Shown here: positions 25,701 to 38,000 of the stretch, in pieces
Layout of the letters: each line of letters starts with the position of its first letter
Position numbering within the stretch: position 1 is the first letter of the stretch
Assembly: GCF_000247815.1 (NCBI RefSeq)
Contig: NC_021685.1
Coordinates: 16,187,976 to 16,251,975, forward strand
Direction of reading: 5' to 3'
Origin: Ficedula albicollis
Taxonomy: Eukaryota > Chordata > Aves > Passeriformes > Muscicapidae
DNA: 64,000 nucleotides
Made by a program: the position numbers and the translations under genes
The notes under the pieces: generated by a model
What the model was told of the DNA's origin: nothing
What the model saw: the letters and a program-made list of their open reading frames with translations, nothing else
The model's database searches: none

Positions 25701-26955
25701 AATCTAGATGCAAGAACTAAAGCCCAAGAGGCCTCTTACCCTCTGTAAAATGTGAAAAAGTTCTGCAAAGGCAATTTTAATGTGCATTAGTGCTAGAATA
25801 AGCCACAGTAGACAATTCTTCATTTCCTACTGAAGAATATAGGAGTGGAGGGTAATTGGCACAGATGAGTTAGAAAGAGGAAATTGGTTCCTTGGAAGTT
25901 CCCGTTTTTTTTGCATTATATTCCCAGTCACACGTGGAAGACATTGCCTGCCCTCATGCTCCATTGGAACAGAGGAACAGGAAAAATAGGCACAGGAAAA
26001 ACAAAAAAAAAGAATATGTGCAGTGAAAGACAGGAAAAGCCAGAAAAGTTGAGAATCAGTAGAATTTGACTTCCACTATGAGCTAACAAAAACCAAAACA
26101 AAACCTAACCAAAAGAAAAGGTTTCATTTTGAAAATGCAACACTTACTGTGCCAGAGACACATCTCTGCAGGCAGCTCCACCAGAATGTTTTCCTTGTTT
26201 TCTTCTGCTTTTCAGAGCACTCAGTACTGCTCCTAAATTGGTTTGATTCATGCCAACTCATGACAGCCCACAGCACCCACTGCATGCAAACCATTGTTTT
26301 AATAATCTTTAGAGGGTAAAACAGAAGTAAACCCAAGAATGACTGCAGCAGCTTTAAACCACTTGCAGTTCAAACAAGATACAAACTGTTAGATGGAATT
26401 GTCTGATCAAGAGTTATTAAAGCTGCAGGGTCTGGGTTTACCTGCCCTTAATTCTTCTCCAGTGTCCCAGTAAATTAGTTTGGGATCTTCTCTCCAGCTC
26501 CAGGATATCTGCAAACTCGTGCATCCCCACTGTCAGGACTGCACTTTTGGTATCTCTCCCTTGGGTAACAAGCAAAGAAAAAATCAAATTACATCACAGA
26601 ACCTTTGCAGAGAGGAGCTCGTACTGCCAGCTCCCAGCCTGGCTCTGCTGCCCTTGGGAGCCCTGCTTCCACATAAATGGATCTGTTGGCTCCTTTCCCT
26701 TCCCCCTGTGCTAAATAACATCACTGCAAAGCCCTGGCTGATGGCAGGATGCAGCCACTCAGAAGTGCCCCTGGGTCAGCTGCACCATGGAAAACCCCAG
26801 TGCTGAGCTCAGCTGAAGAGCTGCAGCTGCTGTTACAACACTCAAATGCAAATGGAAATATAAAAAAACTTTCACAAAGTAAACAGCACCACACTGCAGC
26901 ATGCAAAAATGCATTACAGTGGCTTTACTTCCTATTTCCTTTTCCTTACAGCTCG
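22773..26955. other. Non-coding stretch, nothing recognised
   Basis: About 4.2 kb of mixed DNA. The longest frames (for example 184 codons from 23288) have no recognisable domain and no neighbouring exon pattern. I treat them as chance. Confidence 0.4.
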
Positions 26956-27478
26956 GAAGAGTTGCAGAAGTCAGTGGGGTTTTGGGGACAGTTTCTGGAG
27001 ATCAGGCAGTGGTGGGACTGGCTGAGGAGCTGTGTACCACACACCCACCACTTCCACAGGATCATCATTGAGGATGGAAAAGCCCATTAAGAACTGTGGC
27101 CAGAGCTCTGCAGACAGCATGGTGTAAACGTCTTACTCTAGCTTGTATTGCTTGGGAAGAGTTGCAGAAGTCAGTGGGGTTTTGGGGACAGTTTCTGGAG
27201 ATCAGGCAGCGGTGGGACTGGCTGAGGAGCTGTGTACCACACACCCACCACTTCCACAGGATCATCATTGAGGTGAAAAGAAGAGTTGCAGGAGTCAGTG
27301 GGGTTTTGGGGACAGTTTCTGGAGATCAGGCAGCGGTGGGACTGGCTGAGGAGCTGTGTACCACACACCCACCACTTCCACAGGATCATCATTGAGGATG
27401 GAAAAGCCCATTAAGAACTGTGGCCAGAGCTCTGCAGACAGCATGGTGTAAACGTCTTACTCTAGCTTGTATTGCTTG
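26956..27478. repeat. Triplicated 118-bp block with duplicated linker
   Basis: A 118-bp block starting GAAGAGTTGCAGAAGTCAGT occurs three times (about 26956-27073, 27158-27275, 27283-27398). An 83-bp linker containing CCATTAAGAACTGTGGCC follows copies one and three, while copies two and three are separated by only about 8 bp. Copies differ by one or two bases. This is a recent compound duplication or an assembly artefact. Confidence 0.92.
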
Positions 27479-28276
27479 TAGGCATAAAAGAGGGATAAAC
27501 TATGTAGAATAGATAATAAAATCCTTTTGAAGACAAAATGCAATGGGAACATCAAAGATTCATTTAAAATAGCTCAGTTATGGCTTTGTCCAAGGCTCAG
27601 GAATCCTTGACAAGGGAGAGGGCTTGGAGATGGTGAAAGAGGCAATATCAGGAAACAGGAACTGAGGCAATATCTACTGATGGGAAAAGAGAAGTGACTG
27701 GGACCTTTCTCAGCTGGTTTCACATCCAGGCCCCTCCTTTTATGCACAATCACTTGCTTTATAATGGGTGGGAAAGTGAGAGGTTGGAGCCAGACCCCAG
27801 ATTGCCCAGGGCATGGGGCTGATGGAAACATCATCATGTGGTGACTGCTTTATGAGCACTTCTTATTTAAGAGAGAGTTTTCTCTCTCGTGCAAAACCAG
27901 CAGGCTGCCAGCAGGGATACTCATGCTTGGTATGGTTTTGCATCTGCATTACCTCTCTCAAAACATGTGGTTGTGTGGATTTATTTTAGAACAGCCAAAT
28001 ACACAGGATGGTTTATGTTTATGCTTTCTTATATTTACATATAAATAAACCACTTAAATATACCCCAGCACCACAAGAGCCAGCAAGCCTAGTTACACTC
28101 ACAGAGACTGGGCTTGGTTTAATTTCTAACAACTTTCCAAGCAGGGACTCCCCAGTTCTTCCTATAGTAACTTGTGGTGATGTACTTTGTTTAAAGACAT
28201 GTTTGGAGAGGCTGTTTTATTGCAAGCGTTTCCTCAGTGCCAATTTTTAATTCACACTTTCACCTATCAGCTGCTT
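27479..28276. other. Non-coding stretch, nothing recognised
   Basis: About 800 bp without a recognisable gene or repeat family. Confidence 0.4.
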
Positions 28277-28420
28277 CATAGGACCACAGAATGGTTTGGG
28301 CTGGAAGAGAGCTTAAGGACCATGTCATTCCAAACCCCATGGTGGGCAGGGACACCTTCCACTAGACCAGGCTGATCCAGAGCCCCATCCAGCCCGGCCT
28401 AGAACGCTCCAAAGTCTCCC
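28277..28420 (-). mobile_element. Short CR1 LINE fragment
   Basis: The + strand reads AGGACCACAGAATGGTTTGG, GGACACCTTCCACTAGACCA and CCCCATCCAGCCCGGCC. This is antisense CR1 3' UTR, about 140 bp. Confidence 0.9.
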
Positions 28421-28808
28421 ATTCAACACCTCACACTGCTGGAGCACTGGGAGCTGCTGGGGACCCTGTGGTCAGTGGCTGGGGGGCTTCCACCCAGAGC
28501 AGCTTTTCACCTTCCATCAGAGAGAAATCTGGTGTCTCCATAACCATGAGCTGATGCAAGATTTCTGGTGCAAAGGAGGAAAACAGCACAGCTGGAAATG
28601 CAGGGACATTTGGGTAAATCATAGCAGAGCACGTGGGGTTGCACCCACTGTGGGGGATGCTGAGTGGGACCTGAATACTGACTCTGTGTTGTGTCCCCAT
28701 CTGAAAACATAACAAGGATGATGCAATTTACCACAGGTTAATTTTTCACCATCTTGTATCAGAGTAATTTAGAAACACCAACAGACTCTGATGAGAGGTG
28801 GTGTGATG

Positions 28809-29156
28809 ACTGAAATTACCCTCACCTTGAAGCAGCCTGAGAAATATCAACCACAAACATTAAATGAACATACCACAGGCACAGGATCTCTTTTTTCTTT
28901 TCTTTTCTTTTCTTTTCTTTTTTCTTTTCTTTTTCTCTTCTCTTCTCTTCTCTTCTCTTCTCTNACTGAAATTACCCTCACCTTGAAGCAGCCTGAGAAA
29001 TATCAACCACAAACATTAAATGAACATACCACAGGCACAGGATCTCTTTTTTCTTTTCTTTTCTTTTCTTTTCTTTTTTCTTTTCTTTTTCTCTTCTCTT
29101 CTCTTCTCTTCTCTTCTCTTCCTCTTCCTCTTCTCTTCTCTTCTCTTCTCTTCTCG
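28809..29156. repeat. Duplicated flank and pyrimidine microsatellite around a single N
   Basis: A 155-bp segment starting ACTGAAATTACCCTCACC (28809-28963) is repeated exactly after a single N at 28964, with period 156. Each copy contains a CTTTT/CTCTT microsatellite (about 28890-28963 and 29046-29156). The pattern looks like a scaffolding join of two contig ends that overlap and were not merged, and not like a biological duplication. Confidence 0.9.
28964..28964. other. Single ambiguous base, assembly join
   Basis: This is the only N in the window. It sits between identical 155-bp flanks inside a pyrimidine microsatellite, as expected for a placeholder at an unclosed gap of unknown or negative length. 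Confidence 0.9.
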
Positions 29157-29158
29157 TT

Positions 29159-30539
29159 GATTTATTTTTTACCTCATAAGCCGTGATGCCTTTTATAAAG
29201 TTATTTGTAACGCTGCAGAAAAGCAGAACTGAAAATTCCAGAGGTGCATTTTATGCTCCACAAAATAGGGTTTCTTCCAGTTTACTATCTTAAATTTGAC
29301 TTTTGCTATATCCCAATATAACACTCAACTTGACAAGAGCATATGTTATAATGGCTTATGTGAACCAATGTGTTATGTGTACAAAGGAGAAATTACTCCT
29401 GCCAACATCTTTGAGGACACTTAAATATTAAAATAGGTATTGTCCTTTCCCAAAACATGTTTTATTTAAATTCCTTTTTAACACCCTTAATTTAATTTGC
29501 AGTGCAGCAGCCAAATAAGCTCTATATAATATCTGACGAGGGTACAGTGCTCTATTTTTGGGATAATAAATCTACATGGAGTCCCACAGATAGTTAAGTG
29601 AAGACCCAAATCCTGGTGTGAGAATTGATCCCTGGTTCAAACCTCCTTAAAACAGTCTAACAGTCCCAGAAGACCAGATAATTAAGATAGAGTGTATAAA
29701 CTCATGCATTTGTGCCTATGGGAATATGAGACATAATTTTCTCATTCATAAAAAACCAATTTCTAATGCATCAATTGGTTCCAGGAAGGCAGAGACCTTC
29801 TCAACACAGGGATTAAACTGGGATGAATTAATTCAGCAGAGCTTGGGCTTTATTTCATGTTAGGTAGAAGGAATCCCTTGCTGCGGGCTCCTGCCTTCCA
29901 GAGGATTGGCTAATTTGGCTAATTGATCTCAGGTCTGATAATGGTGTTGCTAAGGTCATAATCTGCACATCAGTGCAGATAAATCAAGTAGTAACAATGT
30001 GCAATGTTGCTGCATTGGTGTCAGTTTTCTCAGTCTATCCGTGGAATTTCTATCTCTAAGTAATCTGCACAGAGTCTTTCTCACATTTTCTGTTTCCTTT
30101 ACTGTCATCTTAATATCTTCCTTTGGATTAAAGGGTGATGTCACCTCTATATGTTGAAAATTTTTGTTAGGAAACACTATCCCAGAGTAGTCATCACTCC
30201 CTCTTTTTTTTTTTTTTTTTTTGCCTGGTTTTTATTTTTCATAGACTCATTGCAAATTTCTGCTAATGTCAATAAGAATACTGACATTTCTTACACCACT
30301 CAGCAGGGTTGATGCTCTCAGGTTGATGCTTTCCTCTTTCCTGCTTGTAACTGACCTAATGGCCTTTTTTTGTTATCTGCATTCTGCTGGGATTTGGTAA
30401 AAACTGTGTGTTGGGATTTAAAGGGCTGTGATGAGTTCCTTTCTGAGACTGCCATCCACTGGACTTTCACATACACAGTGACTGCGTTTTCCATAGCTCG
30501 TTTCAGAATTTAATACTCTTTTTGGAATGTAGCCAAAAT
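29159..30539. repeat. Copy 1 of a 1.4-kb direct tandem duplication
   Basis: Starts GATTTATTTTTTACCTC and ends GAATGTAGCCAAAAT. The AT-rich contents show no recognised gene; a 73-codon frame on - is present identically in both copies. A T run lies near 30204-30222. Confidence 0.93.
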
Positions 30540-32012
30540 GATTTATTTTTTACCTCATAAGCTGTGATGCCTTTTATAGAGTTATTTGTAACGCTGCAGA
30601 AAAGCAGAACTGAAAATTCCAGAGGTGCATTTTATGCTCCACAAAATAGGGTTTCTTCCAGTTTACTATCTTAAATTTGACTTTTGCTATATCCCAATAT
30701 AACACTCAACTTGACAAGAGCATATGTTATAATGGCTTATGTGAACCAATGTGTTATGTGTACAAAGGAGAAATTACTCCTGCCAACATCTTTGAGGACA
30801 CTTAAATATTAAAATAGGTATTGTCCTTTCCCAAAACATGTTTTATTTAAATTCCTTTTTAACATCCTTAATTTAATTTGCAGTGCAGCAGCCAAATAAG
30901 CTCTATATAATGTCTGATGAGGGTACAGTGCTCTATTTTTAGGATAATAAATCTACATGGAGTCCCACAGATAATCTGACGAGGGTACAGTGCTCTATTT
31001 TTGGGATAATAAATCTACATGGAGTCCCACAGATAGTTAAGTGAAGACCCAAATCCTGGTGTGAGAATTGATCCCTGGTTCAAACCTCCTTAAAACAGTC
31101 TAACAGTCCCAGAAGACCAGATAATTAAGATACAGTGTATAAACTCATGCATTTGTGCCTATGGGAATATGAGACATAATTTTCTCATTCATAAAAAACC
31201 AATTTCTAATGCATCAATTGGTTCCAGGAAGGCAGAGACCTTCTCAACACAGGGATTAAACTGGGATGAATTAATTCAGCAGAGCTTGGGCTTTATTTCA
31301 TGTTAGGTAGAAGGAATCCCTTGCTGCGGGCTCCTGCCTTCCAGAGGATTGGCTAATTTGGCTAATTGATCTCAGGTCTGATAATGGTGTTGCTAAGGTC
31401 ATAATCTGCACATCAGTGCAGATAAATCAAGTAGTAACAATGTGCAATGTTGCTGCATTGGTGTCAGTTTTCTCAGTCTATCCGTGGAATTTCTATCTCT
31501 AAGTAATCTGCACAGAGTCTTTCTCACATTTTCTGTTTCCTTTACTGTCATCTTAATATCTTCCTTTGGATTAAAGGGTGATGTCACCTCTATATGTTGA
31601 AAATTTTTGTTAGGAAACACTATCCCAGAGTAGTCATCACTCCCTCTTTTTTTTTTTTTTTTTTTTCCTGGTTTTTTTTTTTTTTTTTTTTTTTTGCCTG
31701 GTTTTTATTTTTCATAGACTCATTGCAAATTTCTGCTAATGTCAATAAGAATACTGACATTTCTTACACCACTCAGCAGGGTTGATGCTCTCAGGTTGAT
31801 GCTTTCCTCTTTCCTGCTTGTAACTGACCTAATGGCCTTTTTTTGTTATCTGCATTCTGCTGGGATTTGGTAAAAACTGTGTGTTGGGATTTAAAGGGCT
31901 GTGATGAGTTCCTTTCTGAGACTGCCATCCACTGGACTTTCACATACACAGTGACTGCGTTTTCCATAGCTCGTTTCAGAATTTAATACTCTTTTTGGAA
32001 TGTAGCCAAAAT
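30540..32012. repeat. Copy 2 of a 1.4-kb direct tandem duplication
   Basis: Has the same start and end words as the copy to its left, with only a handful of substitutions seen by eye. It is longer for two reasons. A segment of about 60 bp (GAGGGTACAGTGCTCTATTT and flanks) is doubled near 30913-31032, and the T-rich stretch at about 31647-31705 is doubled with TTTCCTGGTTTT between. Confidence 0.93.
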
Positions 32013-35000
32013 ACCAGAAAGTACCAAATTCCCTGCAAGCCCTGTCTTCCCAAAGGATCAATTTAAAAGATTGATTTTTTTTCCCTCTGACTAATGTGCC
32101 AGTATTTAAATGGAGCATTTGGTACCTTATGTGAACCTCTTAGGAGGGATCTCATCACATGCAATATCTCAGGCTTTCCTGAAATACTTGCTCTTTTGGA
32201 TCCTAATTCTATTCAGAGGACATTTTGGATGTTTTTCACTGAAGTTACTCATCAATGCCTCTTATAAAATGAGACTGAAATTTGCATCACAAGGATGGAT
32301 CCCCACTAGAGGTCACACAATTAACTATAATAATGGTGGCTCCCTCCTTCAGTTACATTTGTAAATGAGTTGATTTTCCAAAGCTAATTATTCACTCTTT
32401 GAACCCAAAAGGAAATCTTTATCTTTTGCAAGAACTACCCCTAGGAGGATTTGTGTTAATTTTGATTTCTAAGGTGCTAGCCCTGTTGCTGGTTTCACTG
32501 CTGCTTAAGAACTGAGAAAAGCAGATAGTCTGCTTGTATGTACTCTCTTCTTGTGCTCTCATTGCCCCATCTGCTCTGCATGCCCCAGTTAATCTGCCAG
32601 TGTGACTCATTTGGTATCATCTAATAGTGCAAATTCTGCATAATTTCAGGTGCCTACAAATGCCAGTTGCCAAGGAGCATAACCATCCAAGGGGCAAAGA
32701 ATATTAGGGCTGTGCAACTTGTCACACTGAAACTGAAAGTGGCTGAGGTCATGCTGTGTCAAAGTGAGACAGCAAGTCAGTTGATACAGGGCTTTCAGCT
32801 GGGCACCTCTGAGAATTGCAGCTTGTCAGCAATGACACAGGGATCTTTACAGCTGTACTACAGAAAGAGAAAAGGGACACCTTCAGGAATGTGCCACAAA
32901 ATACTTGAGCTGGATAAATTGCACTTTTCTAGTGGTGATTTTGCAATTGTTCTTTCTTGTCTGTGCCTTTGTTTTCACAGGAAATAAGGGGAGTTTTAGT
33001 GATTATTTTTCTTTATTTCGCCTCTCTTTTCTGGCTTCTCCTTCTTTACTTGTCAAAAGTTGTATGAGGCCATTCAATCATGTCATAAACATTCTCAGGG
33101 ATAAGTACAAGGGACATCTAAAGGGACAGAACAAATCCACAGAAATAGAGGTTTGCACAGTCTGCTGTGAGGACTTTAGGGCACAAGTCATCTTTGACCT
33201 ATGTTATGCTGTATTGACTTTACCTTTAGCCCACTGACTACTGTTTGATAACTGTTTGGTATATAGTACACAGTCTTCTTACCTTTAGCCCACTGACTAC
33301 TATGTGATAACTGTTTGGTATATAGTACACAGTCTTTCAAATCAAGTCCAATATTTTAGCTAATTTTTATTTATTTCTAGTAAAGGCCTAATTTCTCCAG
33401 GAATATTTCAGAGCAAAAGTGTCCATGTTAGAGTTCTGCTGTCATAATCAAAAGTGTCATTTATCTGGTACTGTTTGTGCTGGTAATACATCTAGAAATA
33501 AAAGGTTTTAGATATTTTTCTTACTTTACAGTGGAACTATTATTTTAAATATTAAAGAGTCAGGGTTCTTTCTCCCTACAAAATGCATCTCCCTGAAACA
33601 TTACTCAGGGTTGATTTGTAAAAGCCCAACCTGTACAACGTGTTGCTGATTCTGTGCAGTAACTGCAGTTTATCATCCAGTGGTGACAAGGTGGGTTAAG
33701 TGGCATTCCTTCCACAGTGATGGAAACTGTGAGACTGTCTATGCAGACATACACAGCACAACAAAGGTTAGGATGGCTTAGATCAAGTCCTAAAGCTAGT
33801 GTGCCTTTTAAAACCTCCCAAGAAGGTGAAGTAGAACTCCTTCATTGCTGTATGCTGAAGTTCAAAGAGAATTATAATGTATTTTTTGTCATTTACATCT
33901 GTCATTTACAGCTGTCATTGCTTAGCTCCTGAATGTGGGTCTCCCCCAAGACTGATTAAAGTTGTCTAGTTAGGAGTGAGTCAAAGACATGGCCCTGTTC
34001 TAGAAGGAGAGTGACAATGAGAAGATTTTTACAGTCTTAGTCATCTCTACTGTTTTTGATTTCTATATAAAACAAATGGGAAGTTTTCTGAAGGTAGTCA
34101 AGAAGCTGGCAATATAGACAGCTGCAGTGCTACCATGTTAATAATAATTTTAAAAATTAGAAAGGGCAAACAAAGCAATTGAAAGGAAAAGATTAACTCC
34201 ATTCTTCAAATACATCATTTTAAAAATCAACATTTTAATGCAGTTTCACAGCCTAAGTTGGTATGTCTGCAAAGGAATCTGACAGAGTAAGCTTTTTAAT
34301 GGAGTAGATGTGATAAACACAGGCCAAGTCACATGTTTTACATAAAATATAAGTAATGCCTGAGCTACCCCTTGCTTAAGGTACTTAGCTCGTGCTTGCT
34401 CGGAATTTTTCTGTCATGGCTGTCATTTAAATTTTGCAAGGAAAGCTCTGAATAGCAGCGTTTATATAAAAATAATAATTTATCTTCCTTATTTGTGTGA
34501 AGCAGGTTAAGCCTTCTGCCATCAACGATATTGCTTCACCTTTTATGTTGTATTCATCTTCCATGTTGTGCTCAAGGATCTACTAAGATAAACCTACTTG
34601 GGAATTGGCGTGTGGAATAGAAATAGAATACTTTTTCTTTTTGAAAGCTCATGTAATTTTGCCTTTGCGTACAGCAAAGTAAGTTAATTAAAATTCATTA
34701 ATTTTAAAATCCCCGGTTAGCATATTTTACACATATTCTAACCTTTTAAATTAGTAACAAAAGCACTCTAAAATACTTTTAGTTTTTGAAGCACACAAAA
34801 TACAATTGGGACCTATATAATGAAAGGTATATCTGCAGTATTTTAAGGCATGCCTTATTAAGCCAAGTAATTCAAAACAAAAGTAGTCCCTTCAAGTTGA
34901 AAATAATTTAAATTGGTTTTTTAATATGCAAAACACACACTTACCTTATGCAGTGCATGCAGCTTTAATTGCCACGAAAAGCAAACCAAATTATTATGTT

Positions 35001-38000
35001 CAGATAGCACAGTTTTCTACAGTTTCCTACAGTTTCCACAATTGCTCTTTCCACTTACATGACTTTTAAGGCACTGTAAGGTACTTCTAAGATACTGTAG
35101 TAAGCAGAAAAGGATGATAAGATATGCCTTATTTCTGACTTCCTTTGGTTTTCTTTTTCTGCTATTTTCTCTCGTTCTTTATCTTGCCAACTTTTAAGGC
35201 ACTGTGTGATTTAGAGTTACATTTGCAGTTTACTAAACTATGTTTTTTGTCTGTTATTCTTGTAATATTTGAAAAACCCTGTAAATACACATCTTTATAT
35301 GATTTGCTAGTTACATGTAATATCTTCCTGCTGCTATAAAATGCCTTTATTTGATCACACAACCCCAGTGTTTCAGGAGCATGTGAGAAGAAGTCCAGGG
35401 GAAGTCCCATGCAGCCAGATCTGTCTGGGCAGTTTTTGTGTGGGATCGGTGCTTGCATGTGTTAAATTTTGGACAGACAATCCAAATTTTGCTCTTGGGC
35501 TCCAGGATCAGAATGACAGTTTTTTCACATACATAGGAAGGCAGGTAGCCCAAGTGTTTAAGGTGCACGTTGGAGACAGCCCACGTGGGACCAGGGCCAG
35601 ACAGAGCGTTCTGTCCTGGCCGCTTTCACACACCAGCAATTCTTGAAGTTCTCACCTCTCGTTTGCCTTGCCTTGGCAATCCAGATAATTTCCTGGCCTT
35701 ACCCTGCAAACCCTCACCAGCCTTGCATTCCCCTGCATATCCACGCCCACATTTCACCTGCCTACTGCTTTCCTTGGGCTTTGCCTTACCTAGCCCTTTC
35801 TGCCTGGCCTACCCACCGCTGGACTTGCCTTCCTGTGCCTAGCTGTGCCTAGAACTTCTGGGCTTTCTCTAGCCCACCACCCCATTTGCTTTTCCCTCAC
35901 TGCTCTGACACTGAGTATCTCTCCCTTGACTTGCCTACACTTGGTTTGCAGTGCCTAGCCTGCATGGAAGGCAAGGTAAAGAGTGGGTGGCATGCAAGGC
36001 AAAGCAAAGCAAGAAAGCAGTAGGTGGGATAAGGCAAGACAGACATAGGCAAGGCAAGCAGAGCAAGGGTAGGTTAGGAAAAACTAGGCAAAATGCTGAA
36101 GGCAAGGTATGGCCAAGAGACTTGTAGTGCCTTTCCTTGGGAAATAAAAGATACAGTGCCAGTGTAGGGCAGATGTTAAGGTACCCTGGGGAAGAATAGT
36201 CTAGCAAGACATTTCTGTCCTGGCCCCTTCTGTGTAGGAGCAATTGTTGGACATGTTCAATACCAGAAGTGGTATGCAACTTTCACTTGGTGAGCTGCTG
36301 AACGACAATGGCAACGCTCTTTCATGGGAGGGAAAGCACGTAGCCCCGTGCTGAAGGACAATGGCAATGCTCTTTCATGGGAGGGAAAGCACGTAGCCCC
36401 CGTGTTGGAGGTGCAGATAAGAAGCTGCATCGTGTTGGCCAAGGGTGGCAGCAACTCTCTGTCCTGGCATAGTCAGTGTGCCAGCAGTGCCTCAATGTGT
36501 GCAAATATGGAGTCAGTATCCATCTTTGGAAGGTGGTCACCTGAAAGATTCAATTTGGCATGTAGTTCCCACTTCTCAGAGGTGGCCTCCTTGAAATTCT
36601 GGCAGCACAATTCTTTTTGAAAAAGTAAGTGGCTACGCTGAGGCTGGGTGTGCGACTGATCTAGTGCCCCAGTCACTGTGAAATGCCCAGTCACTGTGTT
36701 ATGGCATCTTTGTATGGGATCAAAAATGTATGGGATCAAAAAAACCTGGAGGTTTTGTATTTTGGATGAGGAGATGTCAGTTCTTTTGAGATGGGCTTCT
36801 AGTTTCTCTCTTTGGCAAAGAAAGCAAGTTTGGATCTCAGTGAATTTAAAGGCTTTTGCCAATAGGCAGTTCCTGGCTTAGAGCTCTTGAACCATCAGTG
36901 GGAGTGCAAATGCCAGGCTGTTGAGCTTTTTGTTCTGGTAGCTTTAGTGTGTGAGCGGTGCCCAGTGCCATTCCCTTTGGATCCTGACTCTGTGAGACTG
37001 AAGGCTTAGGATGGTACCTAGAGCTGAGAAGTAGAGTGTTGATAGTGATGTGTGTGCTGCTGATTTGATGGTTGCAGTTGAAGTTGTAGGCAGCAAGAGC
37101 TTTCTCAGCTGGCAGTTTTTTCTGTGAGCACTGTTTTTGCCAGATGTTTTCAAGTTTGTTAGTGGACTCTGCAAAAGTGAAAATCTTTGTTAGGGTAAAG
37201 GAGTTCGTGTTGCTCCTTGAATGTGGTGCAAAGAGTTTGCACTTGGAAGGGGAAGATCAGACAGACTTTTTTGTGCTGGCATGGTTTATTTAAGAATAGG
37301 GACGTTCACAACTCGGCTCTGCTCTTGGGGTGGTTTCGAGCTGGGCTCGGTGCGTGTCACTGTTTTCCCAGTGGACAGCACCATCGTGTGGTTATACGAT
37401 GGGCGCTGACATTGCCCAGGGGAAAGCCAAGCGCTTTTCTGAGGTGGGGATCCTGGCTCTTGGAGACTCACAGAAAGGGATCCCGCGTGTAGCGGGGAAG
37501 GAAAAGGAATCACTTCATTGTTGGTTGTGCAGTTTATAGGCTGCAAAAAACAAAAACCAAAAAACTAACAAACAAAAAAAAAAGGCGATTGCAGCACGGC
37601 CCCTTTGTTTTTGAACCTTTTCTGTGTGATCAGCTGCTCAACATGTAACTCACGCCCTCGGAACTGCACCCACCTCCCCAGAGATACGCACTTTCAAGCT
37701 TTATGTACCATGTACCATTCTAGCAGACCCCAAACCCCTTCAAAACCTCCAGCAGCTGAAAAGAAAAGAAAAAGTTGTAAGGAAAAAGTCACAAAGAAAA
37801 AGTCCAGCAATAAAAAGCCAGTGCTGGTGTTCATAGTTCTTTTGCAGTCTCTAAACTAGGCAAAACACACTAGTGATTCACACTATCATTCTCGACTACA
37901 GATATAGCATCAGCACGGTCACTCAAAGTGTCAGAGTCCATTGTTGTAGTGAAGCATGTCCATCTGCAGTTCAGACTGAAGGATCTGCCAGGAGACAAGG

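Noticed and set aside
15761..28276. SLC22A5 exons downstream of IRF1
   Set aside because: No transporter motifs or spliced series were found on the minus strand.
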